Below, in pieces: positions 10,505 through 20,200 of a DNA stretch of 64,000 nt; position 1 is the stretch's first letter; each line of letters opens with the position of its first letter. This DNA is from Rhodopseudomonas boonkerdii (GTDB taxonomy: Bacteria > Pseudomonadota > Alphaproteobacteria > Rhizobiales > Xanthobacteraceae): the NCBI RefSeq assembly GCF_021184025.1, contig NZ_CP036537.1, positions 434,001-498,000 of the forward strand, read 5' to 3'. Below the pieces are notes generated by a model that was not told where the DNA came from, did not search any database, and saw nothing but the letters and a program-made list of their open reading frames with translations. The translations under genes and the position numbers were made by a program.

Positions 10505-11479
10505 ATGAAAGCCATTCTCTGCTCGCAATACTGCGAACCCGACGATCTCGTTTTTGCCGACGTGGAGGATCCCGTTGCCGGTGAGGGGCAGGTGGTCATC
10601 GCCATCAAATCGGCGGCGCTGAATTTCTTCGACATCCTGATGATTCAGGGCAAGTATCAGATCAAGCCTCCCTTCCCGTTCTCGCCGGCGGCGGAAGTCG
10701 CAGGCGTGATCGAGAGCGTCGGTGCTGGTGTCACCTCGCTGAAGCCGGGTGATCGCGTCGTTGCTTCGATCGGTCACAACGGGGCCCGGCAGAAAGTCGC
10801 CGTGGCGGCTTCCTCTGTGATCAAGATTCCCGACAACCTCGATTTCGACCGCGCTGCCGGCGTCATCGTGATCTACGGCACTGCGCTGCATGCTCTGGAA
10901 GATCGCGCTTCGCCGAAGCCGGGTGAAACGCTGGCTGTGCTCGGCGCCGCCGGCGGCACCGGCCTCGCCGCTTGCGAGCTGGGCAAGCTGCTCGGCTTGA
11001 AAGTCATCGCCTGCGCATCGTCGGACGAGAAGCTCGAATTCGCCAAGAAGCATGGTGCCGAGATCGGCTTCAACTACGCGAAGGAAGATCTCAAGGAAGG
11101 CTTGAAGAAGCTCACCGGCGGCAAGGGTGTCGACATCATCTTCGATCCGGTCGGCGGGAAATACGCGGAAGCGGCTCTGCGTGCCATCGCCTGGGAAGGC
11201 CGCTTCATGGTGATCGGTTTTGCAGCCGGTGATATTCCGAAGATGCCGCTCAATCTTGCGCTGCTGAAGGGCTGCGACATCCGCGGCGTGTTCTGGGGTG
11301 CCTGGGTGCGGCAGAACCACGACAAATACCGCGCGAGCATCGAGAAGCTGCTGAAGTGGGCGGCCGAGGGCAAGATCTCGGCCCACGTGGATCGTACTTT
11401 CCCGCTGGAGAAGACCGCGGAAGCGATGAAGGTGCTCGCAGGCCGTCAAGCCATGGGCAAGGTGATTTTGCACCCGTAA
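10505..11479 (+). CDS. Zinc-independent NADPH:quinone oxidoreductase family (MDR superfamily)
   Basis: This 324-residue protein has a GroES-like N-terminal domain, the NADP-binding loop GAAGGTGLAA near residue 148 and the DIIFDPVGG segment. It lacks the Cys/His zinc ligands of alcohol dehydrogenases, which places it in the quinone oxidoreductase branch of the medium-chain superfamily. Members reduce quinones or enoyl-CoA-like substrates with NADPH. It is divergently transcribed from the dienoyl-CoA-reductase-like gene across 123 bases, so the pair may share regulation and act on related acyl substrates. Confidence 0.9.
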   Translation: MKAILCSQYCEPDDLVFADVEDPVAGEGQVVIAIKSAALNFFDILMIQGKYQIKPPFPFSPAAEVAGVIESVGAGVTSLKPGDRVVASIGHNGARQKVAVAASSVIKIPDNLDFDRAAGVIVIYGTALHALEDRASPKPGETLAVLGAAGGTGLAACELGKLLGLKVIACASSDEKLEFAKKHGAEIGFNYAKEDLKEGLKKLTGGKGVDIIFDPVGGKYAEAALRAIAWEGRFMVIGFAAGDIPKMPLNLALLKGCDIRGVFWGAWVRQNHDKYRASIEKLLKWAAEGKISAHVDRTFPLEKTAEAMKVLAGRQAMGKVILHP

Positions 11480-11487
11480 CTCGACGA

Positions 11488-11599
11488 CCTCATTCCGAGC
11501 AGCCGTGCGATGCGCGGAGTCTCGAAGGATGGCAGCGAAGCTCCAGAGCCCACCTATCTCATGGTTCGAGACGGCGCTCCGCGCCTCCTCACCATGAGG
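11488..11599. repeat. Palindromic intergenic repeat, family A (copy 3)
   Basis: A degenerate left half (CCTCATTCCGAGCAG ... GTCTCGAAGGATGG) is followed by a well preserved right half, CATGGTTCGAGACGG ... CTCACCATGAGG. It lies between two convergent genes. Confidence 0.8.
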
Positions 11600-11616
11600 A
11601 GCGGAGGGGAAGCGGC

Positions 11617-12003
11617 TTATGTAGCTTCCACCTCGTCGTCTTCCAGGCCGCGCGCCATTGCACGTCGTGCGGCCTCGCGATGATCCTCATTGATATGCGT
11701 TGCCACCATGCGAAGCGCTGTCGCGAGGATCGCCGCATCGTCGCCGAAGCCGAGGATCGGCAACATATCCGGCACGAAATCAAACGGCAGGATGAAATAA
11801 GCGAGCGCGCCCAGCAGCGCCGCCTGCACATGGCGTGGCGTCTGACGGTCGAAGGCACAGTAATAGGCGGCGAGCAGATCCTCCATGAAGGGCAGCTTCA
11901 CGGCGAGCCGCTTCAGCTTGCGCCAGAATTGCTTGCGAACGCTTTCGCGATCCTGCGCCAGCCGGTCGGCCGGTTCGAAGCCCACGCTGTGTTCGGTAGC
12001 CAT
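11617..12003 (-). CDS. YkvA/DUF1232 family protein
   Basis: The start at 12003 follows GAGGAA and yields 128 residues. The DUF1232 core is visible: YCAFDRQTPRHV, LLGALAYFILPFDFVPDMLP, then LGFGDDAAIL and a basic-acidic tail. Proteins of this family are small membrane-associated proteins without an assigned function. The region around FILPFDFVPD forms one or two hydrophobic hairpin segments. Confidence 0.85.
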   Translation of the reverse strand: MATEHSVGFEPADRLAQDRESVRKQFWRKLKRLAVKLPFMEDLLAAYYCAFDRQTPRHVQAALLGALAYFILPFDFVPDMLPILGFGDDAAILATALRMVATHINEDHREAARRAMARGLEDDEVEAT

Positions 12004-12082
12004 CGGGAAAGTTCCTCGGTGCCAAGATCGGGCATAGTCCAGATGGTGTCGGAGACGACGCTTCGCAACGAAGGGGCTGCGT

Positions 12083-12385
12083 TCAGGCGCCGAGTTGTTT
12101 GGCGACTGCATTCATCGCCTTTGCCAGATCGACGTCCTTCTGCGTCACTCCGTCGGCGTCATGGGTGGAGAGCACGACCTCCACGGTCTTGTAGACGTTG
12201 CGCCATTCCGGGTGGTGGTCGTGTTTTTCGGCGACCAGCGCCACCCGCGCCATGAAGCCGAAGGCCTCGTTGAAATCCTTGAAGGTAAATGTGCGCGCAA
12301 GGGCGTCCCGGCCGCTGACGCCGCTCCAGCCGGGCAACCCGTCCAGCGCTGCCTTGCGCCCCTCCGCTGATAGCCGTTGCACCAT
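12083..12385 (-). CDS. Pterin-4-alpha-carbinolamine dehydratase
   Basis: The 100-residue protein begins after a strong AGGAGG site. It contains the family signature EKHDHHPEW followed by NVYKTVEV and STHDADGVT. The enzyme dehydrates 4a-hydroxytetrahydropterin and so recycles the pterin cofactor of aromatic amino acid hydroxylases. No hydroxylase gene lies nearby, so the pathway link here is open. A much longer open frame extends upstream but lacks coding character. Confidence 0.93.
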   Translation of the reverse strand: MVQRLSAEGRKAALDGLPGWSGVSGRDALARTFTFKDFNEAFGFMARVALVAEKHDHHPEWRNVYKTVEVVLSTHDADGVTQKDVDLAKAMNAVAKQLGA

Positions 12386-12565
12386 GGCAACCTCCTGCTT
12401 CACCTGAACTTTATCCCAACGCACCATGACACGATCGGGATCCATGCCACAATTAAGGCGGCAATATCGATCAATTGGATAACCACGCGCCGGTTTTGTT
12501 CGAGGCGGAACGGACGGGCGCTCTGGAACTTTGCTAGACTTTGGCTCCAACCCGCTTTGGTGACA

Positions 12566-14011
12566 ATGGACTTGAAGCGCCTGTTCTCGAGATCGATGAC
12601 GGATGGACCCGAGGTCATCGGACCGGCCGGGCCACCGTCGCCACGTTCGGTCCGGCGCAAAATGACGTTGATCACGCTGGCAGGCACGCTGGCGATCGTC
12701 GCGGCGGTGGCCGGCGCCTACTATTTCGCGATGAAACCGGTACCGCTGCGTATCGCCGTCGGCCCGCCGAACAGCGAAGACCTGAAGGTCGTGCAGGCAT
12801 TGGTTCAGGCCTTCTCGCGCGATCATCGCTCGGTGCGCTTGCGCCCGCAGATCACCGATGGCGCCACGACAAGCGCGCAGGCCCTGGCCGATGGCAAGGT
12901 TGATCTCGCCGTTATCCGTGGCGATCTTCCGGTTCCGAAGAATGCGCGTGCGGTGGCCGTGCTGCGCAAGAATGTCGTCGTCATGTGGGTGCCCCCGCCG
13001 ACCAGGACCACTGCACGCGGCAAGAAGGCCGCGGCGAAGATCACCAAGATTCCCGATCTGGCCGGCAAGCGGATTGGCGTGATCGGCAAGACCCAGGCCA
13101 ACGTGAATCTGCTCAATATCATCCTGCGCCAATATGGCGTCGATCCTGCCAAGGTAGCGGTGACGCAGTTCTCCGTGGCGGATGTCGGCGACGCCATCAA
13201 GGATCAGAAGGTCGATGCATTCATTGCTGCAGGCCCCGTGAACAGCAAGATCACCGGCGATGCGATCCAGTCCTCGGCGCGCGACGGCGGTACGCCAGCC
13301 TTTCTCGCAATCGATTCCGCGGACGCCATCGCGCAGAACTACCCGGTCTATGAATCGTCGGAAATCCCGGCCGGCACCTTCGGCGGTGCGCCGGCGCGGC
13401 CGGATGATGATGTGAAGACGATCAGCTTCTCGCACTACATCGTGGCGCGGCAGGGTTTGTCCGACGTCACGGTTGCAGCGCTGACACGGCAACTGTTTGC
13501 GATCCGCCAGCAGATCATCAATGACTTCCCGCTCGCGGCAAAGATCGAGACGCCCGATACCGACAAGGATGCCGTGATTCCCGTGCATCCTGGCGCCGCG
13601 GCCTATGTCGATGGTGAAGAAAAGACCTTCCTCGATCGCTATAGCGATTACATCTGGTGGAGCCTGATGGGTCTCTCCGCCATGGGTTCGATCGGCGCAT
13701 GGTTCGCGAGCTATCTGCGCAAGGACGAGCGCAACGTGAACGTTTCGCAGCGGGATCGCCTGCTGGATATGATCGCGCTCGCGCGCAAGAGCGATTCATT
13801 GGAAGAACTCGACAGCATGCAGGCTGAAGCCGACGGCATCCTGCGTGACACGCTCACATGCTACGAACACGGCGCGATTCAGGAAGGCACGCTGACGGCC
13901 TTCAACATCGCACTTGAACAATTTCACAACGCCGTCGCCGATCGCAAGGCGCTCATCAGCATGGTGGCGCCGGAGCCGGCGCGGCAGTTGTCGCGGCCGC
14001 TGGCGGTTTAA
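12566..14011 (+). CDS. TAXI-family TRAP transporter solute-binding protein, membrane-anchored
   Basis: The start at 12566 gives 481 residues. An N-terminal membrane segment (about 35-55) is followed by a TAXI-type binding domain: [36 protein letters not shown] and the later DAFIAAGP. A second membrane segment near 375-400 ([12 protein letters not shown]) precedes a cytoplasmic helical tail. TAXI proteins deliver solutes such as dicarboxylates to DctM-type permeases. No permease gene is present here, so this is an orphan component or a sensor-like variant. It overlaps the next gene tail to tail by 4 bases. Confidence 0.85.
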   Translation: MDLKRLFSRSMTDGPEVIGPAGPPSPRSVRRKMTLITLAGTLAIVAAVAGAYYFAMKPVPLRIAVGPPNSEDLKVVQALVQAFSRDHRSVRLRPQITDGATTSAQALADGKVDLAVIRGDLPVPKNARAVAVLRKNVVVMWVPPPTRTTARGKKAAAKITKIPDLAGKRIGVIGKTQANVNLLNIILRQYGVDPAKVAVTQFSVADVGDAIKDQKVDAFIAAGPVNSKITGDAIQSSARDGGTPAFLAIDSADAIAQNYPVYESSEIPAGTFGGAPARPDDDVKTISFSHYIVARQGLSDVTVAALTRQLFAIRQQIINDFPLAAKIETPDTDKDAVIPVHPGAAAYVDGEEKTFLDRYSDYIWWSLMGLSAMGSIGAWFASYLRKDERNVNVSQRDRLLDMIALARKSDSLEELDSMQAEADGILRDTLTCYEHGAIQEGTLTAFNIALEQFHNAVADRKALISMVAPEPARQLSRPLAV

Positions 14012-15453
14012 CGTTTCAGGTAGCGCCATCCCACCACGACGCCGCTGACCGAGACGATGGCGCCGAGGATCGAGAGCAGGATCACCACGATGTCCCAGGC
14101 CGGGCGATATTTCAGCAGCAGCTGGAAATCGAAACTGTGCAGGGCATTGAACAGCCAGCGATAGCCGCGACGACTCGCATCCATCTGACCGAGGATGTCG
14201 CCGGTGACCGGGCTGATGTGAATCCAGGTTTGCGCATCGTCGCTGAAGATCGCGCGCAGCACCGGCAATTCCCGCTCGCGGTGGTGTGCGTACCAGTAGG
14301 AATCGTAATCTTTCAGCTCGATTTTCGCAGTGATTTGCGCTGACGGGAGCAGTCTTGCTGCGGCATTCCAGAGGCGGTCTTGCGGCAACACGGTGGCAGC
14401 GCCGGTGGACGCGTCGTGCACACTTTGCGCGCCACTACGAGATTTCGTGATCATCAGCGGGCTACCATCGAGCCAGACGAAGCGCGCCTCGACCGCTCCG
14501 GGTTGCGCGATAGGCAACTTTGCTGCGATCGTTGCTGCATCATGGCCGCCGTAACGCTGCAGCATGTCGCGCGCGGTGTTGCGGTCGGCGAAGTATTGGC
14601 CGGGATTAACCGACAGCCAGCCGGAGAACATCCAGGTCAGGATGAATGCGCCGCCGATCAGGCCGGCGATGTGATGCCAAGCCATCCAGCCGCGATAGGG
14701 CGTTATATTTCCATCCGCATAGCGTCGCTTCAGGCGCACGCGCAAAATGCCGATCCAGATTCCGGTGATGCCGACGACGAGGCAGATGCCGGATGACCAC
14801 AGGATCACCTGCCGCCACAGTGCGCCGTCCTTGCGGAGCACGGTCGGATAGATCCAGTGCGGGATCGAGCCGAGCCAGTTCCAGATGCGTTCCGTGCGGT
14901 TGGTGTCGAGCGCGATCTCGCCGGAGCGGGAGGAGACGTAGAGTTTGGTGCCGGCATCGTCGCCGAGATCGATGAGATAGAACGGCCGCAAAGGATCGTA
15001 GCGCGCGACGACGCTCCACTGATCACGGTGGATGATCTCCTCGAGGCGTGGGGATTTGCTTGCGGGATGATGAGAAGCAATCGCGAGCGCTTGCCGTTCG
15101 GAGATATCGGCGATCGCGCGTCCGTCGATAGCGGAGATCGTCTGTCGCTTGCCGTCCCAATCGCTCAGCCGATAGACCGGCTCGCTATCGAGCATCATCA
15201 GGCGCAGCTCGCGCGGATAGCGCGTGCTGCCGGCGGCTTTCATCGCATCGTCGGGAGAAAGCCTTGCTGTCTCCCACGCGATCTCCGGCAGCGCCGCCAG
15301 CCTCTCCTGGTCGGAGAGGCCAGGGAACGCGACATACATCATCACCACGCCTGAGATGAACCACATGGCGAAGAACAGGCAGGTGACGATGCCGATCCAG
15401 CGGTGGGCGAGATACAGCCACTGCCGGAGTTTTCGTTTGAGCCGGAATGCCAT
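14008..15453 (-). CDS. PepSY-associated transmembrane protein
   Basis: The start at 15453 gives 481 residues. Four membrane segments are visible (about 18-42, 190-215, 245-265 and 450-475). The first begins with HRWIGIVTCLFFAMWFISG, typical of PepSY_TM iron-uptake reductase-like proteins. Homologues are encoded beside TonB-dependent receptors and are thought to reduce metal complexes or assist periplasmic maturation. The gene follows the receptor by 65 bases on the same strand, so the upstream cobalamin riboswitch probably controls both. Confidence 0.87.
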   Translation of the reverse strand: MAFRLKRKLRQWLYLAHRWIGIVTCLFFAMWFISGVVMMYVAFPGLSDQERLAALPEIAWETARLSPDDAMKAAGSTRYPRELRLMMLDSEPVYRLSDWDGKRQTISAIDGRAIADISERQALAIASHHPASKSPRLEEIIHRDQWSVVARYDPLRPFYLIDLGDDAGTKLYVSSRSGEIALDTNRTERIWNWLGSIPHWIYPTVLRKDGALWRQVILWSSGICLVVGITGIWIGILRVRLKRRYADGNITPYRGWMAWHHIAGLIGGAFILTWMFSGWLSVNPGQYFADRNTARDMLQRYGGHDAATIAAKLPIAQPGAVEARFVWLDGSPLMITKSRSGAQSVHDASTGAATVLPQDRLWNAAARLLPSAQITAKIELKDYDSYWYAHHRERELPVLRAIFSDDAQTWIHISPVTGDILGQMDASRRGYRWLFNALHSFDFQLLLKYRPAWDIVVILLSILGAIVSVSGVVVGWRYLKR

Positions 15454-15474
15454 CGAAAGCAGGATCTCTTTTCT

Positions 15475-15504
15475 TTCCCTCCCCCGTAAAAACGGGGGAG
15501 GGAA
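15475..15504. repeat. 13-bp perfect stem-loop between receptor and PepSY genes (family G)
   Basis: The arms TTCCCTCCCCCGT and ACGGGGGAGGGAA are perfect with a four-base loop. There is no T run on the minus strand, so it is more likely an mRNA-stabilising or processing structure than a terminator. Confidence 0.7.
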
Positions 15505-15518
15505 AACGCCGGCCGGGA

Positions 15519-17819
15519 TTAGAACTTCACATTGACCGCAAACTGCGCTGTGCGCGGCATGCCGAGCGTCCACACATTCGCATTTCCGGAGGTCGCATAG
15601 ACCGTATCGAACAGGTTGTAGACGCGCAGCGATACCGTGGTGTTGGGGTCGGGCTTCCACTGCACGCCGGCATTGACGACATTGTAGGACGGCATCTCCG
15701 CCGCGGTCGTATTGGCATTGTCGCCATAGCGCTTGCCGACGATCTGGATGCCGGCATTGGCCGACCAGTTCGGCGCGAAGGCCCATGTCGCCCAGATGTT
15801 CGAAACCGTCTGTGGCACGTTGAACGGGACGTTCCCGGCGAAATTGACCGATCCGGTGCCGATCGTCGCCGGCTGCACGAAGTCGTCATACTTCGCGCGC
15901 AGGAAAGTGGTGTTGGCATCGATGCGCCAGCCGTGATCGAGCGCGAGACCGACCGATGCCTCGATGCCGCGTGACGATTGCTGACCCACCTGGGTGACGA
16001 TCAGCGGATTGATCGGATCACGCGCGAGCAGATTGTTCTTGACGATCTCGTAGCCCGCGAGTGTCCATTCGCCGCGTCCGCCCCAGAACGATTGCTTCAC
16101 GCCGACTTCGATCTGCCTGCCGGTCGCCAGCGTGAAATCCTTGTTGGCGCTCGACAGCGAGACCAGGCCACCCACCGGATCGACTGCAGTGGAATACTGA
16201 CCGTAGAAGGCGAGGTTCTTGATCGGTTCGTAGACTGCGCCGGCGCGCCAGGTGGTGTTGGAGAAGGACTTTTCGAAACTGTTGCCAGGCGTGATGTAAT
16301 CGGTACGCGTAATCGTCGGCTCATCCTGGCGGATGCCGGTGACCAGCGAGAGTTGATCCGTCACGGACAGCCGGTTCTCGGCGAAGATCGCGAATTGATT
16401 GGCGACGGAGCCGTAAGTAGAAACTGTCGGAATCGTGCTGAAATAAGAGCCCGGGAAGAAGTTGTAGGGATCGACCGACGATCTCGCGCCGTTGGAAAGG
16501 CCACCGAACGAGTTGATCCGATAGGGCGCGAAGTTCACGCGGCTGACATCGAAACCGGCAAGAAACTCGTTCTTCATGCCGAAGATATGGCCCTTGACGG
16601 TCACATCCATACGGTCGCCGAGCTGCTGCTCGTTATGGAAGATTTCGAGATAGCTGCTGCGATCGATCAGGCCGGTCGCCGGATTGTAGCGAAAGTTCTC
16701 GGCATTCATCCAGTGACGCTTCATATCGAAGTAATACAGCGTGTTGCGGATGGCGATGGCGTCGGTGACCTGCCATTCGGTCTTCACCTGGCTGAAACTG
16801 TCCTGATAGCGAATGCTGCTGTCGCCGACATTGTAGTTCTTGAAACGCATAGCATCGACGATGCCGCCATTGACCAATGGCGTACCATAATAACGCGTCG
16901 GGCTGCGATCGCCGTAATCCGTCGATAGCGTCCAGGTAATGTCCTCGTTCTGCTTGATCTGAATCGCGGCATGCAGCGCCACATTTGAGTTGTTGTCGCG
17001 ATCGACCCAGCCGTCGGACATGTTGCCGGTGGCGGTGATGCGATATGCGACATCCTTGTTCACGGGGCCACCGCTATCCACGGCAATACGGCGGGTCATG
17101 TTGCTGTCGAGCGACATTTCAGCCTGGTTGAACGGCACCCAGGTCGGCAGCTTCGACACTACATTGATCGCGCCGCCGACGGCACCCGCGCCATACATCA
17201 CCGATGCCGGACCGCGCAGCACCTCGATGCGCTCGGCGGACCAGGTATCGAACGGGAAGGTGACGGTGCCGGCGCCGATGGCGAGTTGAGTGCCGTCATA
17301 CAGGGTCATCACCGACGAACCGCCGGTGAAGCCGCGGGTGCTGAAGGACACGCCGCCATTGCCGGGCGATGGCGCGGCGGTGAAACCGACGGCGTTCTGC
17401 GTCACGGCATCGAGGAAATTCTGTTGTCCACGTTCGGCGATGGTTTCGGCCGAGATCACGTCTACGCTGGCGGGCGTTTGCAGACGCGTGAGGCCGAGGC
17501 GGCTGCCGGCCGTGCTGGCGCCGGTGAGATTGAGCGTCGGCGCGGCGAAGGCCGGGCCGGCCGGTGTGGCGACCGGTGGCGCGGCGGTCGCAGCGACATT
17601 GCGTTGCGGACGTGCGCGGGCGGCGCGGGTCGGGTTGCCGCTCGCGGCGCGGCGCGCGCCTTGCGGCTGGGCGGCCGGCTGCACGACGATGGGATCGAGC
17701 AGATGGTTCGACTGTGCGGGCTGCATCGCACCTTCGACAGGCAGAAGCAGGCACGACAGGGCGGCAGAGGCCAGAAAAGGTTTGCGTCGCCTGGATACGG
17801 AAGAGACGGCGGTGGTCAT
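15519..17819 (-). CDS. TonB-dependent receptor, siderophore-receptor type, under cobalamin riboswitch control
   Basis: The ATG at 17819 gives 766 residues; the codon before it is TTG. A signal peptide (to about 33) is followed by DPIVVQPA, which resembles a TonB box. Then comes the plug domain (TPASVDVISAETI, SFSTRGF, ERIEVLRGPASVMYG, GGAINVVSK) and a long beta-barrel ending in NVKF with a C-terminal Phe. The barrel belongs by motif to the ferric-siderophore receptor group. The 5' leader, however, carries a cobalamin riboswitch, which points to B12 or another corrinoid as a physiological signal and perhaps as substrate. Confidence 0.92.
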   Translation of the reverse strand: MTTAVSSVSRRRKPFLASAALSCLLLPVEGAMQPAQSNHLLDPIVVQPAAQPQGARRAASGNPTRAARARPQRNVAATAAPPVATPAGPAFAAPTLNLTGASTAGSRLGLTRLQTPASVDVISAETIAERGQQNFLDAVTQNAVGFTAAPSPGNGGVSFSTRGFTGGSSVMTLYDGTQLAIGAGTVTFPFDTWSAERIEVLRGPASVMYGAGAVGGAINVVSKLPTWVPFNQAEMSLDSNMTRRIAVDSGGPVNKDVAYRITATGNMSDGWVDRDNNSNVALHAAIQIKQNEDITWTLSTDYGDRSPTRYYGTPLVNGGIVDAMRFKNYNVGDSSIRYQDSFSQVKTEWQVTDAIAIRNTLYYFDMKRHWMNAENFRYNPATGLIDRSSYLEIFHNEQQLGDRMDVTVKGHIFGMKNEFLAGFDVSRVNFAPYRINSFGGLSNGARSSVDPYNFFPGSYFSTIPTVSTYGSVANQFAIFAENRLSVTDQLSLVTGIRQDEPTITRTDYITPGNSFEKSFSNTTWRAGAVYEPIKNLAFYGQYSTAVDPVGGLVSLSSANKDFTLATGRQIEVGVKQSFWGGRGEWTLAGYEIVKNNLLARDPINPLIVTQVGQQSSRGIEASVGLALDHGWRIDANTTFLRAKYDDFVQPATIGTGSVNFAGNVPFNVPQTVSNIWATWAFAPNWSANAGIQIVGKRYGDNANTTAAEMPSYNVVNAGVQWKPDPNTTVSLRVYNLFDTVYATSGNANVWTLGMPRTAQFAVNVKF

Positions 17820-17937
17820 CAAAGGGACTCGCGATAACGTGGCACGTCACCGCAAACCAAGCCGTTCTGCATTCTTCACGAACGCAACCCGACTTCCACC
17901 AGGACACCCCGCCCAATGTGCTCGCGTGTGACCACGA

Positions 17938-18115
17938 CTGACGGCAGGTCTCCTGGCTCGCGGGTCGGTGCCTGTCACCGCCTTCCCAGGCCGGGGGCCC
18001 AGTGGCGTATGGCGAAGGCTCGCCGCTTACAGTTGCGGGGGCAGCCGCGGAATCGGTTCGCGCAACAGACGCTGCGCGGGCCTCACCGCATTCCCTTTTG
18101 GTCCGGTAGGAACCG
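17938..18115 (-). ncRNA. Cobalamin (adenosylcobalamin) riboswitch
   Basis: The minus strand shows the conserved class landmarks in order: GGTTCCTACCGG with GGGAATGCGGTGAGG near the 5' end, GAACCGATTCCGCGGCTGCC, the CCCGCAACTGTAAGCGG core, GCCACTGG (B12 box) and the closing GGGAAGGCGG ... GCCAGGAGACCTGCC. It lies about 120 bases upstream of the TonB-dependent receptor. Cobalamin binding to this element normally lowers expression of the downstream transport genes. The interval 17820-18260 holds nothing else that I can support except the two flanking leaders. Confidence 0.95.
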
Positions 18116-18260
18116 TCGGCGTCACGTTTCGGGGAAATGACAGGACGAGTCAATGTCGCGGTTCTGCCACAGTGCGGGCGCTGCGGCAGACTGTCACAGC
18201 CTCGTCGCGAGAGACGCTTACAGCCTAGGCATCTTCATCGCCGATCCCCGGGAGAGCAGA

Positions 18261-19811
18261 ATGGCTATCCGCGTCACTCGCCGCCGCTTTATGACCACCG
18301 CCGCCGCTGGTGCAGGCATGTTGGCGATGCCTTATCTCAGCCGCGCGGCGGACCGGCCTGTGGTGAGCCATGGCGTGCAGTCCGGCGATATCGGTTTCGA
18401 CAGCGGCATGATCTGGTCGCGTGCGGATCGTCCGGCCCAGATGATGGTGGAAGTCGCCACCACCGAGAGCTTCAAGGAAGCCCGCGCGCTGCCGCCGGTG
18501 AACGTGCTGCCGGAAAGCGATTTCACCGCAAAACTGCTGCTGGAAAACCTGCCTTCGGGGCAGGACATCTTCTATCGCGTGCGGTTTCGCGATCTGTCGC
18601 ATTACGAGATCGTCGGCGAGCCGGTGGTTGGCCGCTTTCGTACGGCGCCGGCCGATCGGCGCGATGTCACTTTCGTCTGGGGCGGCGATGTGGCGGGGCA
18701 AGGCTATGGCATCAATGCCGATGACGGCGGCATGGTCACCTTCGCCACGATGCGCAAGCACAATCCGGATTTCCTGATCCATTCCGGCGACACCATCTAT
18801 GCCGACGGCCCGATCGTGGCGGAGACCAAGTTACCAGACGGATCGGTGTGGAAGAACACCACGCTGGTGCCGGAAAAGGCGAAAGTCGCGGAGACGCTCG
18901 ACGAATTCCGCGCCGCGCATAAATACAATCTGCTCGATGACAATGTTCGCGCCTTCAATGCGCAGGTTCCCATCTTCGGCCAGTGGGACGATCACGAGGT
19001 CACCAACAACTGGTCGCTCTCCAAGCAGTTGCCGGCGGCCTACAAGGAGCGCGACATCACGCTGCTGGCCGCGCGTGGCGCCCGCGCCTTCCACGAGATG
19101 TATCCGGTGCGGCCGAACATTGCCGAGCCCGGCCGGGTCTATCGCGTGCTCAATTACGGTCCGCATCTCGACGTGTTCATGCTGGACGAGCGCAGCTATC
19201 GCGGCCCGAACGGGCCGAACCTGCAGGAGGCCTATGGTCCCGAAGCCCAGTTCATCGGGCCGGAGCAGCTGGCCTGGCTGAAGCGCGCGCTGCTGGAATC
19301 GCGGGCGACCTGGAAGGTGATCGCCTCGGACATGCCGATCGGCATCATCGTCGAGGACGATGCGGTCAATCACAAGGGTTCTGAAGCCATTGCCCAGGGC
19401 GACGGCCCGCCGCGCGGCCGCGAGCTGGAAATCGCGGATCTGCTCCGCTTCATCAAGACCGCGGGCATTCGCAACACCGTCTGGTTCACCGCCGACGTGC
19501 ATTACACGGCAGCGCACTACTACAATCCGGACAAGGCGCAGTTCCAGGACTTCGAGCCGTTCTGGGAATTCGTCTCGGGCCCGTTCCATGCCGGCACCTT
19601 CGGGCCGGGGGCGATGGATAATACCTTCGGACCGGAGGTCCGCTATGTGAAGGCACCGGGACCGGACAGGCAGAACCTGCCGCCGTCGGCCGGTATGCAG
19701 TTCTTCGGTCACGTGAAGATCGAGGGCGCGACCGGCCGGATGACCGTGACTTTGCGAGATAGGGCCGATGTGGCCCTTTGGAGCACGGTTCTGGACCCGA
19801 AACTGGGGTGA
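18261..19811 (+). CDS. phoD: PhoD-family alkaline phosphatase, Tat-exported
   Basis: The start at 18261 follows GGGAGA and opens a Tat signal peptide (TRRRFMTTAAAGAGMLAMP), giving 516 residues. The N-terminal domain has HGVQSGDI and WSRAD. The metallophosphoesterase domain has VWGGDVAGQG, HSGDTIYADG, GQWDDHEVTNNW and FTADVHYTAAHYY. PhoD enzymes use calcium and iron to cleave phosphomonoesters and diesters outside the cytoplasm. The gene is divergent from the riboswitch-controlled receptor. It is the second secreted phosphatase in the window. Confidence 0.94.
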   Translation: MAIRVTRRRFMTTAAAGAGMLAMPYLSRAADRPVVSHGVQSGDIGFDSGMIWSRADRPAQMMVEVATTESFKEARALPPVNVLPESDFTAKLLLENLPSGQDIFYRVRFRDLSHYEIVGEPVVGRFRTAPADRRDVTFVWGGDVAGQGYGINADDGGMVTFATMRKHNPDFLIHSGDTIYADGPIVAETKLPDGSVWKNTTLVPEKAKVAETLDEFRAAHKYNLLDDNVRAFNAQVPIFGQWDDHEVTNNWSLSKQLPAAYKERDITLLAARGARAFHEMYPVRPNIAEPGRVYRVLNYGPHLDVFMLDERSYRGPNGPNLQEAYGPEAQFIGPEQLAWLKRALLESRATWKVIASDMPIGIIVEDDAVNHKGSEAIAQGDGPPRGRELEIADLLRFIKTAGIRNTVWFTADVHYTAAHYYNPDKAQFQDFEPFWEFVSGPFHAGTFGPGAMDNTFGPEVRYVKAPGPDRQNLPPSAGMQFFGHVKIEGATGRMTVTLRDRADVALWSTVLDPKLG

Positions 19812-19816
19812 AACCG

Positions 19817-19940
19817 TGTCCCGGACGCGGTGCAGCGCTCTTGCGCTGTCCGCAGAGCCGGGGCCGTACCAAACGCCGGAGTTCCTGGCGGTCCCGGCTC
19901 TGCGAAGCGGCACTTCGCGCGGCACCGCGTCCGGGACAGG
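19817..19940. repeat. Intergenic repeat, family B (copy 1)
   Basis: Terminal inverted sequences GTGTCCCGGACGCG and CGCGTCCGGGACA bracket an internal pair, GAGCCGGGGCCGTA and GGTCCCGGCTCTGCG. A second copy is at 37889-38014. It starts 5 bases after the phoD stop. Confidence 0.85.
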
Positions 19941-19986
19941 GGTTTTACGAGGGTGCAGACACACCGAAATCGGGGGCAGATTCACA

Positions 19987-20014
19987 TTGTTTTTGGACGA
20001 TTCCTGACTATATT
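19987..20014 (+). promoter_or_regulatory. Candidate typA promoter
   Basis: TTGTTT and TATATT are separated by 16 bases, about 190 bases before typA. The rest of the 389-base gap between phoD and typA holds the family B repeat and a GC hairpin. Confidence 0.4.
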
Positions 20015-20034
20015 GCGCCGCAACGCGCCCGAGT

Positions 20035-20067
20035 ACCCGGCTTTTTCTTCAAGGCCGGGTTTGCTTT
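20035..20067 (+). terminator. Hairpin with T-rich tail in the typA leader
   Basis: The stem ACCCGGC/GCCGGGT has a 12-base loop and is followed by TTGCTTTT. It lies downstream of the candidate typA promoter, so it could attenuate typA or terminate readthrough from phoD. Confidence 0.4.
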
Positions 20068-20200
20068 TGCAGGGATTGGCCCAGCGCGTTCTCAGACAAG
20101 ACGGGATTGATCGCGCATGGAGCGCAGCATCGGTCCTTGGAAAACAGACGTCTTGTAGAAGCCGCGCCTAGCACCTGTTCGTCGAACCAGAAGAAGACAT

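Noticed and set aside
12386..13588. N-terminal extension of the pterin dehydratase frame
   Set aside because: The extension is antisense to the TAXI protein gene; the short protein has the full domain and a strong ribosome binding site.
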